Positions 1 to 8,392 of a stretch of 64,000 nucleotides of DNA are shown here, piece after piece. Source of the stretch: CAMLOF01 sp041913045 (GTDB lineage: Bacteria; Pseudomonadota; Gammaproteobacteria; Burkholderiales; Burkholderiaceae_C); contig JAYSGB010000004.1 in assembly GCA_041913045.1 (NCBI GenBank), positions 1 to 64,000 of the forward strand, read 5' to 3'. Position numbers and translations under genes: made by a program. Within the stretch, counting starts at the first letter, position 1; each line of letters starts with the position of its first letter. The notes under the pieces are model-generated. The model saw nothing but the letters and a program-made list of their open reading frames with translations, was not told the origin of the DNA and ran no database searches.

Positions 1-53
1 AACACCATGCGGCCGATGCGGCCGAATCCGTTGATGCCTACTTTGATGGTCAT
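1..53 (-). CDS. gap: Glyceraldehyde-3-phosphate dehydrogenase, N-terminus only (partial)
   Basis: Only the first 17 codons are inside the window. Read on the minus strand from 53 they give MTIKVGINGFGRIGRM, the start of the NAD-binding Rossmann fold of GAPDH with its GxGxxG glycines. GAPDH makes or uses 1,3-bisphosphoglycerate in the Calvin cycle and glycolysis. Its ATG overlaps the TGA of the upstream phosphatase gene as ATGA, which suggests translational coupling. The place at the end of a cbb operon fits cbbG of the Cupriavidus cbb order (T-Z-G). The rest of the gene lies outside the window. Confidence 0.9.
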   Translation of the reverse strand, partial: MTIKVGINGFGRIGRMV

Positions 54-772
54 GTGTTTGTCTCCAGTTTCAAAGAATCGTTGGTCACGGCCTGCGGCAA
101 CAGGGCGCGAAAGTCGGGAATGACGCGATCGGGCGCGCAGGCCTCGATGGGCTCGCCCATGTTGTAGCCATAGGGCAAGGCCCACACGGCCACGCCAGCG
201 TTGCGCGCGGTGGCCACGTCTATGGACGAATCACCCACGAACAGCGCCCGGTGCGCGGCCACGCCGTAGCGCAGCAGGCAGTCGGAAATGGCCAGGGGGT
301 TGGGCTTTTTCACGGTGAGCGTGTCGCCGCTGATGACGCGATCGAACAACGGGGCCAGGGCGTGCGCGTCCAGCACGGTCTGGGTGTAGCGGCCTTCCTT
401 GTTGGTCACCACGGCCAGCTTCACGCCGCGCTCGCGCAGGGCGTGCAGGGTTTCGCGCACATGGGGGTAGAGGTGGCTGCGCGTACCGCAGCGGCGCTGG
501 TAGTGCTTGCCGAACTCGGCCTCCACCAGGCGAAAGCTCTCGGCGTGGCGCACCACCTCGGGGGATGTGTCACCACGGAAGGCCAGCGCCTGGATCAGCA
601 GTTCGCGTGTGCCGTGGCCGATCCAGCGGTCCACGCGCTCCTGCTCCACCGGGGCCAGGCCGAACTGGGTGAGCGTGTCGTTCACCGCATCGGCAATCTC
701 GGGGGCTGTTTCTATCAGCGTGCCGTCCAGGTCAAAAAGAACGAGGTCGTAGGGGTACTGGGCTGGGGTCAT
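50..772 (-). CDS. cbbZ: Phosphoglycolate phosphatase
   Basis: This is a 240-residue HAD-superfamily phosphatase. It would hydrolyse 2-phosphoglycolate, the product of RuBisCO oxygenation, to glycolate. Visible motifs: DLDGT near residue 14 (nucleophile and acid/base aspartates), VTNK (motif II), KPNP (motif III lysine) and GDSSID (motif IV). I chose the ATG at 772, 13 bases after the transketolase stop, because the family usually starts a few residues before the DxDGT strand; the frame stays open upstream but overlaps cbbT. The gene order cbbT-cbbZ-gap separates it from the generic paralogue gph. Confidence 0.88.
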   Translation of the reverse strand: MTPAQYPYDLVLFDLDGTLIETAPEIADAVNDTLTQFGLAPVEQERVDRWIGHGTRELLIQALAFRGDTSPEVVRHAESFRLVEAEFGKHYQRRCGTRSHLYPHVRETLHALRERGVKLAVVTNKEGRYTQTVLDAHALAPLFDRVISGDTLTVKKPNPLAISDCLLRYGVAAHRALFVGDSSIDVATARNAGVAVWALPYGYNMGEPIEACAPDRVIPDFRALLPQAVTNDSLKLETNT

Positions 773-785
773 GCGCCGCTTTCGT

Positions 786-2831
786 TCAGACGGTGGTGGT
801 GAGCAAACGTTGCACGGCTTCAGCCACCTGCCGGGCCGTGATGCCGAAATGTTCGTACAAAACCGGCGCCGGTGCTGATTCGCCAAAGGTGGCGATGCCC
901 ACCACGGCGCCGCTGCGGCCCACGTACTTGCGCCAGAAGTCGGGGTGCGCAGCCTCCACCGCCACGGTGGGCAGGTGCGGCGGCAACACCGTGTCCTGGT
1001 AGGCCTGGGGCTGGCGGTCGAACACGTTGGTGCAGGGCATGGATACCACGCGCACCCGCACGCCCTGCCCGGCCAGCAGGCGTTGTGCCTCCAGCGCCAG
1101 CGAGGTTTCGGACCCGGTGCCGATGATCACCGCCTGCGGCGCCTCCACGTCTGACAGCACGTAGCCGCCCCGGCGGATGGTGCCCGCCGTGATGGCCGCC
1201 GACACGCGCGGCAGGTTCTGGCGCGACAGGCACAGCGCGCTGGGGCCGTCGCTGCGCTCGATGGCGCTGGCCCAGGCCACTGCCGTCTCCAGCCCATCGG
1301 CGGGGCGCCACACGTCCAGTTGGGGAATGATGCGCAGGCTGGGCACGTGCTCCACGCTCTGGTGGGTGGGGCCGTCTTCACCCAGGCCGATGGAGTCGTG
1401 CGTGAACACGTGGATGACGCGCTGCTTCATCAGCGCGGCCATGCGGATGGCGTTGCGCGAGTAGTCGCTGAAGGTGAGGAAGGTGCCGCCGTAGGGTATG
1501 TAGCCGCCGTGCAGGGCCACGCCGTTCATGATGGCGGCCATGCCGAATTCACGCACGCCATAACTCAAGTGGTTGCCCCAGCGGTCGCGCCCGGCCAGGG
1601 TGCAGCCCTTGAAGTTGGTGAGGTTGGAGCCGGTCAGGTCGGCGCTGCCGCCGAAGAATTCGGGCACCAGCGTGGCCAGCGCGTCCAGCGCGTTCTGGCT
1701 GGCCTTGCGGGTGGCCACGGGCTGGCCGCTGGCGGCAATGGTCATCAGGATTTCGGGCAGGCGCTGGCGGAAGGCTGGCAGCAGTTCGCCACGCATGCGG
1801 CGCTCGAACTCCGCCGCCTCTGCCGGGTAGGCCGCGCGGTAGCTTTCAAAGCGCTGGCGCCATGCGGCTTCCAGGCCTTCGCCACGGTCGCGTGCGTCCC
1901 ACGCTGCGGCCACGTCGGCGGGCACCTCGAAGGGGGCAGCGGTCCAGCCCAGGGCCTCGCGGGTGGCCTGCACCTCGGCAGCGCCTAGCGCGGCGCCGTG
2001 CACGTCGTGCGTGCCTGCCTTGTGGGGCGAACCCTGGCCAATCACCGTCTTGCAGCAGATCAACGTGGGCTTGCCATCGGGACGCACAGCCTGCTCGCGG
2101 GCGGCGCGCAGGGCGGCGTCCACAGCGGCGGTGTCGTGCCCGTCCACATTGCGTATCACGTGCCAGCCGTAGGCCTCGAAGCGCTTGGGCGTGTCGTCGG
2201 CAAACCAGCCCTGCACGTGCCCGTCGATGGAGATGCCGTTGTCGTCGTAGAAAGCCACCAGCTTGCTCAGGCGCAGCGTGCCCGCCAGCGAACACACCTC
2301 GTGGCTGATGCCTTCCATCATGCAGCCGTCACCCAGGAACACGTAGGTGAAGTGGTCCACGATGGTGTGGCCGGGCCGGTTGAATTCGGCGGCCAGCTGC
2401 TTTTCGGCCAGGGCCATGCCCACCGCGTTGGCCACGCCCTGCCCCAGCGGGCCGGTGGTGGTTTCCACGCCCGGAGTCACGCACACCTCGGGGTGGCCTG
2501 CCGTCTTGCTGTGCAGTTGGCGAAAGCGCCGCAGCTCGTCCATGGGCAGGTTGTAGCCCGTCAGGTGCAGCAGGGCATACAGCAGCATGGAGCCATGGCC
2601 GTTGCTCAGCACAAAGCGGTCGCGGTCGGGCCAGTGCGGGTTGGCGGGGTTGTGGCGAAGGTGGCGGTGCCAAAGCACCTCGGCGATCTCTGCCATGCCC
2701 ATGGGGGCGCCGGGGTGGCCGCTCTTGGCTTGTTCCACGGCGTCCACGGCCAGCATGCGTATGGCGTTGGCCATGCGGCGCGCCAGTTCGGGCGCGGGTG
2801 CCTGGGTGGCGGGGGTGTCGTTCATGTTCAT
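786..2831 (-). CDS. cbbT: Transketolase
   Basis: This 681-residue enzyme moves two-carbon ketol units between sugar phosphates in the regenerative phase of the Calvin cycle and needs thiamine diphosphate and Mg2+. It has the normal full length. The N-terminal pyrophosphate domain shows the SGHPGAPMGMA segment and the cofactor motif beginning GDG (LGDGCMMEG). The pyrimidine domain shows GEDGPTHQ, typical of transketolase. A second ATG two codons in (2825) is an equally possible start. It lies 24 bases after the phosphoribulokinase gene and 13 before cbbZ in a tightly packed operon. Confidence 0.95.
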   Translation of the reverse strand: MNMNDTPATQAPAPELARRMANAIRMLAVDAVEQAKSGHPGAPMGMAEIAEVLWHRHLRHNPANPHWPDRDRFVLSNGHGSMLLYALLHLTGYNLPMDELRRFRQLHSKTAGHPEVCVTPGVETTTGPLGQGVANAVGMALAEKQLAAEFNRPGHTIVDHFTYVFLGDGCMMEGISHEVCSLAGTLRLSKLVAFYDDNGISIDGHVQGWFADDTPKRFEAYGWHVIRNVDGHDTAAVDAALRAAREQAVRPDGKPTLICCKTVIGQGSPHKAGTHDVHGAALGAAEVQATREALGWTAAPFEVPADVAAAWDARDRGEGLEAAWRQRFESYRAAYPAEAAEFERRMRGELLPAFRQRLPEILMTIAASGQPVATRKASQNALDALATLVPEFFGGSADLTGSNLTNFKGCTLAGRDRWGNHLSYGVREFGMAAIMNGVALHGGYIPYGGTFLTFSDYSRNAIRMAALMKQRVIHVFTHDSIGLGEDGPTHQSVEHVPSLRIIPQLDVWRPADGLETAVAWASAIERSDGPSALCLSRQNLPRVSAAITAGTIRRGGYVLSDVEAPQAVIIGTGSETSLALEAQRLLAGQGVRVRVVSMPCTNVFDRQPQAYQDTVLPPHLPTVAVEAAHPDFWRKYVGRSGAVVGIATFGESAPAPVLYEHFGITARQVAEAVQRLLTTTV

Positions 2832-2855
2832 TGTTGTGCGTCTTTCCCTGAGCGT

Positions 2856-3740
2856 TCAGGCCAGGCCCATGGCGCGCTTCTTGCGGTCCATCATGCGCCA
2901 GATGAAGGGGGTGAAGATGAGCTGCATGGCCAGTTCCATCTTGCCGCCGGGCACCACGATGGTGTTGGCACGGCTCATCCACGAGCCGTTGATCATGTTG
3001 AGCAGGTACTGGAAGTCGATGCCCTTGGGCTTGGCAAAGCGGATGACCACCATGCTCTCGTCGGCGCTGGGAATGTCGCGCGAGATGAAAGGGTTGCTGG
3101 TGTCCACCACCGGCACGCGCTGGAAGTTCACGTGCGTCAGCCCGAACTGCGGCACGATGTAGTTCACGTAGTCGGGCATGCGGCGCAGGATGGTGTCCAC
3201 CACCGCTTCCTGGCTGTAGCCGCGCTGGGTCTTGTCGCGAATGAGCTTCTGTATCCACTCCAGGTTGATGGAGGGCACCACGCCGATGAGCAGGTCGGGG
3301 TACTGCGCGATGTTGACCGTGTCGGTCTTGACCGCGCCGTGCAGACCTTCGTAGAAGAGCATGTCTGTGCCCGTGGGAATGTCTTGCCACGGGGTGAAGG
3401 TGCCGGGCTCCTGGCCGTAGGGCGCGGCCTCTTCGGCGTTGTGCAGGTACTTGCGGCACTTGCCGGTGCCGTCGGTGGCGTACTGGCGGAACAGGGCTTC
3501 AATGTCTTCGAACAGGTTGCCTTCGGCCCCGAAATGGCTGAAGTGGCGGTTGCCCTGGGCCTCTTCGTCGGCCATGCGCGCCTTCATGGCCTTGCGGTCG
3601 AAGCGGTGGAAGCTGTCACCTTCGATGACGGCGGCCTTAACCTCTTCACGGCGGAAGATGTTCTGGAACGTGCGCGTCACCGTGGAGGTGCCCGCGCCGG
3701 ACGAGCCGGTGATGGCGATGATGGGATGGCGTTCGGACAT
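2856..3740 (-). CDS. cbbP: Phosphoribulokinase
   Basis: This 294-residue kinase phosphorylates ribulose-5-phosphate with ATP to make ribulose-1,5-bisphosphate, the RuBisCO substrate. It is one of the two enzymes unique to the Calvin cycle. The P-loop GSSGAGTST is at about residues 12-20. The length fits the proteobacterial octameric class, which is controlled by NADH and AMP rather than by thioredoxin (family knowledge). It sits 27 bases after cbbF. A GGAG motif precedes the ATG. Its presence with cbbL makes a working cycle very likely. Confidence 0.96.
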   Translation of the reverse strand: MSERHPIIAITGSSGAGTSTVTRTFQNIFRREEVKAAVIEGDSFHRFDRKAMKARMADEEAQGNRHFSHFGAEGNLFEDIEALFRQYATDGTGKCRKYLHNAEEAAPYGQEPGTFTPWQDIPTGTDMLFYEGLHGAVKTDTVNIAQYPDLLIGVVPSINLEWIQKLIRDKTQRGYSQEAVVDTILRRMPDYVNYIVPQFGLTHVNFQRVPVVDTSNPFISRDIPSADESMVVIRFAKPKGIDFQYLLNMINGSWMSRANTIVVPGGKMELAMQLIFTPFIWRMMDRKKRAMGLA

Positions 3741-3767
3741 GGCGGTCTCCGGAGTTTTGAAAGGGGT

Positions 3768-4865
3768 TCAGACCGCGCAGTCGCGGAACAGGCTGCGTTC
3801 GGCAAAGAGCGGGGCATCGTCCTTCACGGCCACGGGTTCGGCGTGGTAGCGCTCGATGCGCTCCACCTCGTTGCGGGAGCCAAACACCAGCCCGATGCGC
3901 TGGTGCAGCCCCTTGGGTTGCACGCCCAGCATGGGTTCGCGCCCGGTGCTGGCGCGGCCGCCAGCCTGTTCCATCACCATGGCAATGGGGTTGGCTTCGT
4001 AGAGCAGGCGCAGGCGGCCGGGCTTGCTCAGGTCTTTCGTGTCACGCGGGTACAGGAACACCCCGCCACGCATGAGAATGCGATGCGCCTCCGCCACCAT
4101 CGACGCGATCCAGCGCATGTTGAAGTCCTTGCCGCGCGGGCCCGAACGGCCAGCCAGGCACTCGTCCACGTAGCGCTTCACGGGCGCTTCCCAGAAGCGG
4201 CTGTTCGACGCGTTGATGGCGAATTCCTGCGTATCGGGCGGGATCTGTATGTTGTGGTGCGTGAGCTTGAATTCGCCCAGGTTGGGGTCGAGCGTGAAGC
4301 CGTGCACACCCGTGCCCACCGTCAGCACCAGCATGGTGGTGGGGCCGTACAGCGCGTAACCGGCGGCCATCTGCTTCACGCCGGGCTGCAAGAAGTCCTC
4401 GGCCGTTACGTCGCGCCCGCTGTCTATCACCTCCTGCGGCGCACGCAGGATGGAGAAGATGCTGCCCACCGACACGTTCACGTCGATGTTGCTGGAGCCG
4501 TCCAGCGGGTCGAACACCAACAGGTACTTGCCACGCGGAAAGCGTGAGGGAATGTTGTAGGGCTCGTCCATCTCCTCGCTGGCCATGCCTGCCAGGTGGC
4601 TGCCCCATTCGTTGGCGCGCATGAACATCTCGTTGCTAATCACGTCGAGTTTCTTCTGCGTTTCGCCCTGCACGTTGACGCTTTCGCCCCCGCCATGGTT
4701 GCCCAGCACGTCGCCCAGGGCGCCAAAGGCCACCGAGCGGGCAATGGCCTTGCAGGCCAGCGCCACGTCAAGAATGAGCGCGTTGAAGTCGCCGCTGGCT
4801 TCGGGGAAGCGGCGGCGTTCCTCAATGAGGAACTGCGTGAGGGTGGAGCGTTGCGACAGAGGCAT
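3768..4865 (-). CDS. cbbF: Fructose-1,6-bisphosphatase, class I
   Basis: This 365-residue enzyme removes the 1-phosphate of fructose-1,6-bisphosphate and, in autotrophs, often of sedoheptulose-1,7-bisphosphate. The metal-binding signature DPLDGSSNID is present in the middle of the N-terminal half, and the substrate-site segment is recognisable near the C-terminus (RLRLLYEANP). Length is a little above the 330-340 of many class I enzymes, as expected for cbb-type members. It lies between cbbY (42 bases upstream) and cbbP. An AAGGACC motif precedes the ATG at 4865. Confidence 0.95.
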   Translation of the reverse strand: MPLSQRSTLTQFLIEERRRFPEASGDFNALILDVALACKAIARSVAFGALGDVLGNHGGGESVNVQGETQKKLDVISNEMFMRANEWGSHLAGMASEEMDEPYNIPSRFPRGKYLLVFDPLDGSSNIDVNVSVGSIFSILRAPQEVIDSGRDVTAEDFLQPGVKQMAAGYALYGPTTMLVLTVGTGVHGFTLDPNLGEFKLTHHNIQIPPDTQEFAINASNSRFWEAPVKRYVDECLAGRSGPRGKDFNMRWIASMVAEAHRILMRGGVFLYPRDTKDLSKPGRLRLLYEANPIAMVMEQAGGRASTGREPMLGVQPKGLHQRIGLVFGSRNEVERIERYHAEPVAVKDDAPLFAERSLFRDCAV

Positions 4866-4907
4866 GGGGAAGGTCCTTGGAGATGCTGAAAATCGTTTCG
4901 CGGCGCG

Positions 4908-5624
4908 TCAGCCCCGCTCGGCCAGCCACTGGCGCAGGTCGGCCAAGGTCACGCCGTGCAGGCTGGGCAGCACTCGCAGTGCGCCGTCGAAGTTGTGGTG
5001 GGCGGTAAAGCCGTTGGGCGTGATGACCGTGGCCAGCCCCGCCCCCGTGGCGGCGCGCAGGCCGTTGGCCGAGTCCTCGAACGCCACGCAGGCGCTGGCT
5101 GGCAGGCCCAGGCGCTGCAGTGTCTGCTGGTAAACCTGCGGGTGCGGCTTCTTGCGCGGCGCGGTGGAGGCGTCTTCCACCACGGTGAAGTAACGCATCC
5201 AGTCCGGCCCTATGGCGGCGCGCAGCAACGCCGCAATGTTCACGGGCGACGTGGTGGTGGCAATGGCCAGGCGCAGCCCGGCGTCACTGGCAGCTGCCAA
5301 CAGGTCCAACACGCCGGGGCGCAGTTGCACCGCGCCGTCGCGCACAGCCTCTTCGTAAGCCGCCGTCTTGATGGCATGCAGGCGGTCCACCTCGGCCTGC
5401 AGCGCACTGCCACTGCCTATGTCCTTCAGGCCCGGCTGCACCTGCTGCCAGTGGTGCAGGATGCGCTCCTTGCCGCCAGACACCTCCAGCAACTCGGTGT
5501 AATGCGGCACGTCCCAGGCCCAGCCCATGCCCTGGGCAGCGAACGCGTGGTTGAACGCGGCCAGGTGCGCCAGCTCGGTATCGGCCAGCGTGCCGTCCAC
5601 GTCAAAAATCAGTGCTGCCAACAT
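4908..5624 (-). CDS. cbbY: HAD phosphatase CbbY (xylulose-1,5-bisphosphatase type)
   Basis: This 238-residue HAD phosphatase has the nucleophile motif FDVDGT (D8 and D10), a helical cap domain, the ATTTS motif II, the KKPHP motif III and the motif IV acid region FEDSANG. The CbbY family removes xylulose-1,5-bisphosphate, a misfire product that inhibits RuBisCO (known for Rhodobacter and plant CbbY). It is the first gene of this cbb operon, divergent from cbbR. That context makes the CbbY assignment stronger than a generic beta-phosphoglucomutase call. Confidence 0.88.
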   Translation of the reverse strand: MLAALIFDVDGTLADTELAHLAAFNHAFAAQGMGWAWDVPHYTELLEVSGGKERILHHWQQVQPGLKDIGSGSALQAEVDRLHAIKTAAYEEAVRDGAVQLRPGVLDLLAAASDAGLRLAIATTTSPVNIAALLRAAIGPDWMRYFTVVEDASTAPRKKPHPQVYQQTLQRLGLPASACVAFEDSANGLRAATGAGLATVITPNGFTAHHNFDGALRVLPSLHGVTLADLRQWLAERG

Positions 5625-5670
5625 GGTGTCGTCTCCAGGGGCGGCCGGGGGCCGTCTTGCTGGACAACTA

Positions 5671-5734
5671 TAAGAAAAGCCTTAAATAAGGTAAATTCAC
5701 AATAACTTCAGTTTCGATTAAGCAATTACTTAAT
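5671..5734. promoter_or_regulatory. Probable CbbR operator region between cbbR and cbbY
   Basis: The 108-base divergent intergenic region is AT-rich and holds two copies of the same dyad, TAAG-N6-CTTA, at 5671-5684 and 5719-5732, 48 bases apart. The second is longer (ATTAAG-N6-CTTAAT, 5717-5734) and covers the cbbR start codon, as expected for an autoregulated LysR-type gene. The dyads are seen directly; that CbbR binds them is inferred from position. Confidence 0.6.
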
Positions 5735-6671
5735 GAAGAACGCCACCTTCCGCCAGCTGCGTGTGTTCAACGAGGTGGCTCGCCACCTGAGCTTTGCGCG
5801 CGCCGCCGAGGTGCTGCACCTCACCCCCCCGGCCGTGACCATGCAGGTCAAGGAGCTGGAAGGCCATGTGGGCCTGCCCCTGTTCGAACGCAGCGGCCGC
5901 CAGATCAGCCTGACCACCGCTGGCGAATACATGCTGGTGCACGCCCGCAAGATGCTGGCCACGCTGAAGGACGCCGAAGACACCGCCGCACGGCTCAAAC
6001 GCATTGAAGTGGGCCGCCTGACCATAGGCATGGTGAGCACAGCCAAGTACTTTCTGCCCCGGCTGCTGGCCGAATTCCAGCAAGAGCACGAGGGCGTGGA
6101 AATACGCCTGGCCGTGGGCAACCGCGAACAGCTGGTGAAGATGCTGCACGGCAACGAGGTGGACATTGCCATCATGGGCCGCCCCCCCACCGAACTGGCC
6201 ACCCGCGCCGAGCCCTTTGCCGCACACCCCCACGTGTTCGTGGCGCCCACCGACCACCCCCTGCTGAAGGTAGGCCACCCCACCGTGGAGGCCATGCGGC
6301 CCTACGGTTTCATCTTGCGCGAACGCGGTTCGGGCACCCGCGCCGCCATGGAGGTGTTCCTGGAACAGTCGCGCATGGAGCCACGTGTGGTGATGGAAAT
6401 GTCCAGCAACGAAACCATCAAGCAAGCCGTGATGGCGGGCATGGGCATCAGCTTCCTGTCGCTGCACACCATAGGGCTGGAGCTGGAACACCGCCTGATT
6501 GCCACGCTGGACGTGGAAGGCGCCCCCGTGGTGCGCGCGTGGAACGTGGTGCACACGCTGTCCAAGCTGCTGTCACCAGCGGCAGAGGCTTTCCGCTACT
6601 TCATGCTGGAGCGGGCAGAAAGCTACCTGGCCGAAAAGTACGGCAGGCTGCTGAAGTTGCCACAGGGGTAA
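5733..6671 (+). CDS. cbbR: LysR-type regulator CbbR of the cbbYFPTZ operon
   Basis: This 312-residue protein has an N-terminal winged helix-turn-helix (about residues 5-65, with the LysR-typical segment LTPPAVTMQVKELE) and a C-terminal ligand-binding domain with the CbbR-like motif RERGSGTR near residue 200. CbbR proteins activate cbb operons and sense metabolites such as RuBP or NADPH. It is divergent from cbbY. A different CbbR gene lies at 23951, beside cbbL, so the strain carries two regulators. The start ATG lies inside an inverted repeat. Confidence 0.88.
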   Translation: MKNATFRQLRVFNEVARHLSFARAAEVLHLTPPAVTMQVKELEGHVGLPLFERSGRQISLTTAGEYMLVHARKMLATLKDAEDTAARLKRIEVGRLTIGMVSTAKYFLPRLLAEFQQEHEGVEIRLAVGNREQLVKMLHGNEVDIAIMGRPPTELATRAEPFAAHPHVFVAPTDHPLLKVGHPTVEAMRPYGFILRERGSGTRAAMEVFLEQSRMEPRVVMEMSSNETIKQAVMAGMGISFLSLHTIGLELEHRLIATLDVEGAPVVRAWNVVHTLSKLLSPAAEAFRYFMLERAESYLAEKYGRLLKLPQG

Positions 6672-6684
6672 CGGGCAGCGGCCC

Positions 6685-7449
6685 TCAACGCGTCAGCGTC
6701 AGCAGAATGTCGGCGTACCAGGCGCAGTTCAGGCCCAGCGACTCGTCCTGCACCCGGTCGCGGTTGCCCATGTCCATGCGTGCCGAATGCACGCCCAGCA
6801 GCCACCAGGGCATGCGGTCCGGCGCTCCAGTGCCTGCGGGTTTTCTCATCACCACCGGCGCGCCGCTGGTGCCCCGGTGCGTTCGGGCGTCCGTCAGAAA
6901 GAACCCCCGCCCCTGAAAGCGCACGCCAAATGGCGACGCAATGGCCGCATGCCTGAGCACGGGCAACTGGTGCACCGTGTCGCCAAAACCCAGCGGAAAA
7001 CCCGCAATGCACAGTGGCGTGTCCACCGGCACCTCGTCGCAGTACTGCGGCAAATGCGCTGGCGTGAAGGCATGGACGATGGTGCCTGCGGGCAAGGCGC
7101 TGCGTTCCAGTGCAATCACCGCCACGTCAATGTCGCCCCCACCATCGCGCCCCTGCCGCCACACGGCGGTGCCCTTGTGAAACAGCGGTATGGAAAACCC
7201 CGTGCACCGCGTCAGGTCCTGCTCGTCCAGGTGCAGCGTAATCTCTATGCGGTCTGGGTGGTGCTGGCTGGTCTCGTCGATCAGCACGTGGCGGCTGGTC
7301 ACCAGATACAGCCTGCCCTCGCGTTCAAAGTAAAAGCCGCTGGCGTTGGTCAGGCCACGGGTGCCGTCAAAAGTGGCCACGCACACGGTGGCCAGAAACA
7401 GCGGGTCCACCAAGGGCTTGGGAGACGGAGCGCGTGTGGGCAGGTTCAT
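6685..7449 (-). CDS. Trypsin-like serine peptidase-fold protein without signal peptide
   Basis: This 254-residue protein has a chymotrypsin-fold triad in the expected order: His54 in TSRHV, an Asp in GDIDVAVI (D106 or D108) and Ser195 in HRGTSGAP. I chose the ATG at 7449; a longer frame to 7500 is arginine-rich and unlikely to be translated. No export signal is visible, so it would act in the cytoplasm. Trypsin_2-type proteins of this sort sometimes guard or process partners in defence or stress systems, but no partner gene is adjacent here: cbbR converges 13 bases away and the next gene is divergent. The substrate is unknown. Confidence 0.72.
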   Translation of the reverse strand: MNLPTRAPSPKPLVDPLFLATVCVATFDGTRGLTNASGFYFEREGRLYLVTSRHVLIDETSQHHPDRIEITLHLDEQDLTRCTGFSIPLFHKGTAVWRQGRDGGGDIDVAVIALERSALPAGTIVHAFTPAHLPQYCDEVPVDTPLCIAGFPLGFGDTVHQLPVLRHAAIASPFGVRFQGRGFFLTDARTHRGTSGAPVVMRKPAGTGAPDRMPWWLLGVHSARMDMGNRDRVQDESLGLNCAWYADILLTLTR

Positions 7450-7531
7450 CCCCCTAGTGTCGGTGCTAAAGCACGTGAAGTGGCGCGCAGCAGGCCGCAC
7501 CTCACTATAAAACCAGGAAAAATAAAAAAGC

Positions 7532-7559
7532 TTGCAATTATTTCTTCAAAGAATATAAT
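7532..7559 (+). promoter_or_regulatory. Sigma-70 promoter for the RRM gene leader
   Basis: TTGCAA (7532-7537) and a perfect TATAAT (7554-7559) are separated by 16 bases in an AT-rich stretch. Transcription would begin near 7566, about 400 bases before the RRM protein start codon. Confidence 0.7.
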
Positions 7560-7565
7560 CGCCAC

Positions 7566-7968
7566 AGAGCCACCAGCCCCGCCACTCAAGCGCCGGGTTC
7601 CTGGCTCAGTCCAAAAAGTTGTTCTGCCGAGCCTCAGACAACTTCATTCCCTCCCCGGCTCTGCGCAGGTGCTCTCTACGGATGAGCCTGCGACCCTTGA
7701 TGAATCCAACCCCTGAATCGACGCTGTCCAAAAGACCGTCTGCGCTGCTACCCACCACCGTGTTCACCACACCAGCCATGCCCTTCGCCTCCAAGGAAGC
7801 GACCAAGCTGGTGACCCTGACGCAAGACTGGCTGGAAACCTTCCAACCACGCCCTGCCATGTGTTGACTCCATCCCGGAGCAACACATTCTCTCTGGCGG
7901 GCATCCGCCCGCCTCCGATCCGTGCCACCCATCAAACATGTGGCACAAGCTCTCTGAAAGGCTCTGTC
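7566..7968 (+). promoter_or_regulatory. Long structured 5' leader of the RRM protein mRNA
   Basis: This stretch of about 400 bases has no convincing gene but can fold strongly. Three stem-loops stand in a row before the ribosome binding site: TGTGTTG/CAACACA with an inner CTCC/GGAG (7861-7888), GGCGGGC-ATCC-GCCCGCC (7897-7914), and GTGCCAC/GTGGCAC (7922-7946). A bulged hairpin AAGTTG...CAACTT lies at 7616-7644. A short frame ending at 7867 (last 29 codons from the ATG at 7781) could be a leader peptide; it has no good ribosome binding site. The likely role is control of the RNA-binding protein, for example by cold or by its own product; that is inference. Confidence 0.55.
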
Positions 7969-8283
7969 ATGAGCAACAAAATCTACGTCGGCAACCTGCC
8001 TTATTCCATCGACGACAGCGCGCTGCGTCACAACTTTTCGGAGTTTGGCAGCGTGTCCTCCGCCAAGGTCATGATGGACCGCGACTCCGGCCGCTCCAAA
8101 GGCTTCGGGTTCGTTGAAATGGCCACGGCCGACGAAGCCCAGGCTGCCATCAAAGGCTTGAACGGCATGTCCGTTGACGGCCGTTCGATCGTGGTCAACA
8201 TCTCGCGCCCCAAGGAAGCCAGTTCTGGCTCCGGCTACGGCAATGGCGGCGGCGGTTACCGCGAACAGCGCCGCAGCTACTGA
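7969..8283 (+). CDS. RRM-domain RNA-binding protein
   Basis: This 104-residue protein is one RNA-recognition motif with RNP2 as KIYVGNL (residues 4-10) and RNP1 as KGFGFVEM (44-51), followed by a glycine- and serine-rich tail ending in arginines (RREQ-type). Such small glycine-rich RRM proteins bind single-stranded RNA; cyanobacterial relatives are cold-induced. GAAAGG lies 7 bases before the ATG at 7969. It is a single-gene unit with its own promoter, long leader and terminator. Confidence 0.9.
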   Translation: MSNKIYVGNLPYSIDDSALRHNFSEFGSVSSAKVMMDRDSGRSKGFGFVEMATADEAQAAIKGLNGMSVDGRSIVVNISRPKEASSGSGYGNGGGGYREQRRSY

Positions 8284-8339
8284 CACCCAGCCACTGCGCA
8301 AAATGCGGCTCCCTAACGGGTAACGCCGCACTCTCAATC

Positions 8340-8368
8340 AAAGGCCCTTCGGGGCCTTTGTTGTTTCT
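8340..8368 (+). terminator. Intrinsic terminator after the RRM gene
   Basis: AAAGGCCC, loop TTCG, GGGCCTTT (8340-8359) is followed by a T-rich run (TGTTGTTTC). It lies 57 bases after the RRM stop codon and closes that transcript. Confidence 0.85.
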
Positions 8369-8392
8369 AAAAAGTTCCCCGGAAAATCACTT

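Noticed and set aside
1998..4547. Plus-strand open frame of 849 codons across cbbT, cbbP and cbbF
   Set aside because: It is antisense to three well-recognised enzymes, is rich in His, Gly, Val and Ala from reverse-strand codon bias, and shows no domain.
7606..8337. Minus-strand frame of 243 codons opposite the RRM gene and its leader
   Set aside because: Overlaps the RRM coding region antisense and the structured leader; no family resemblance.
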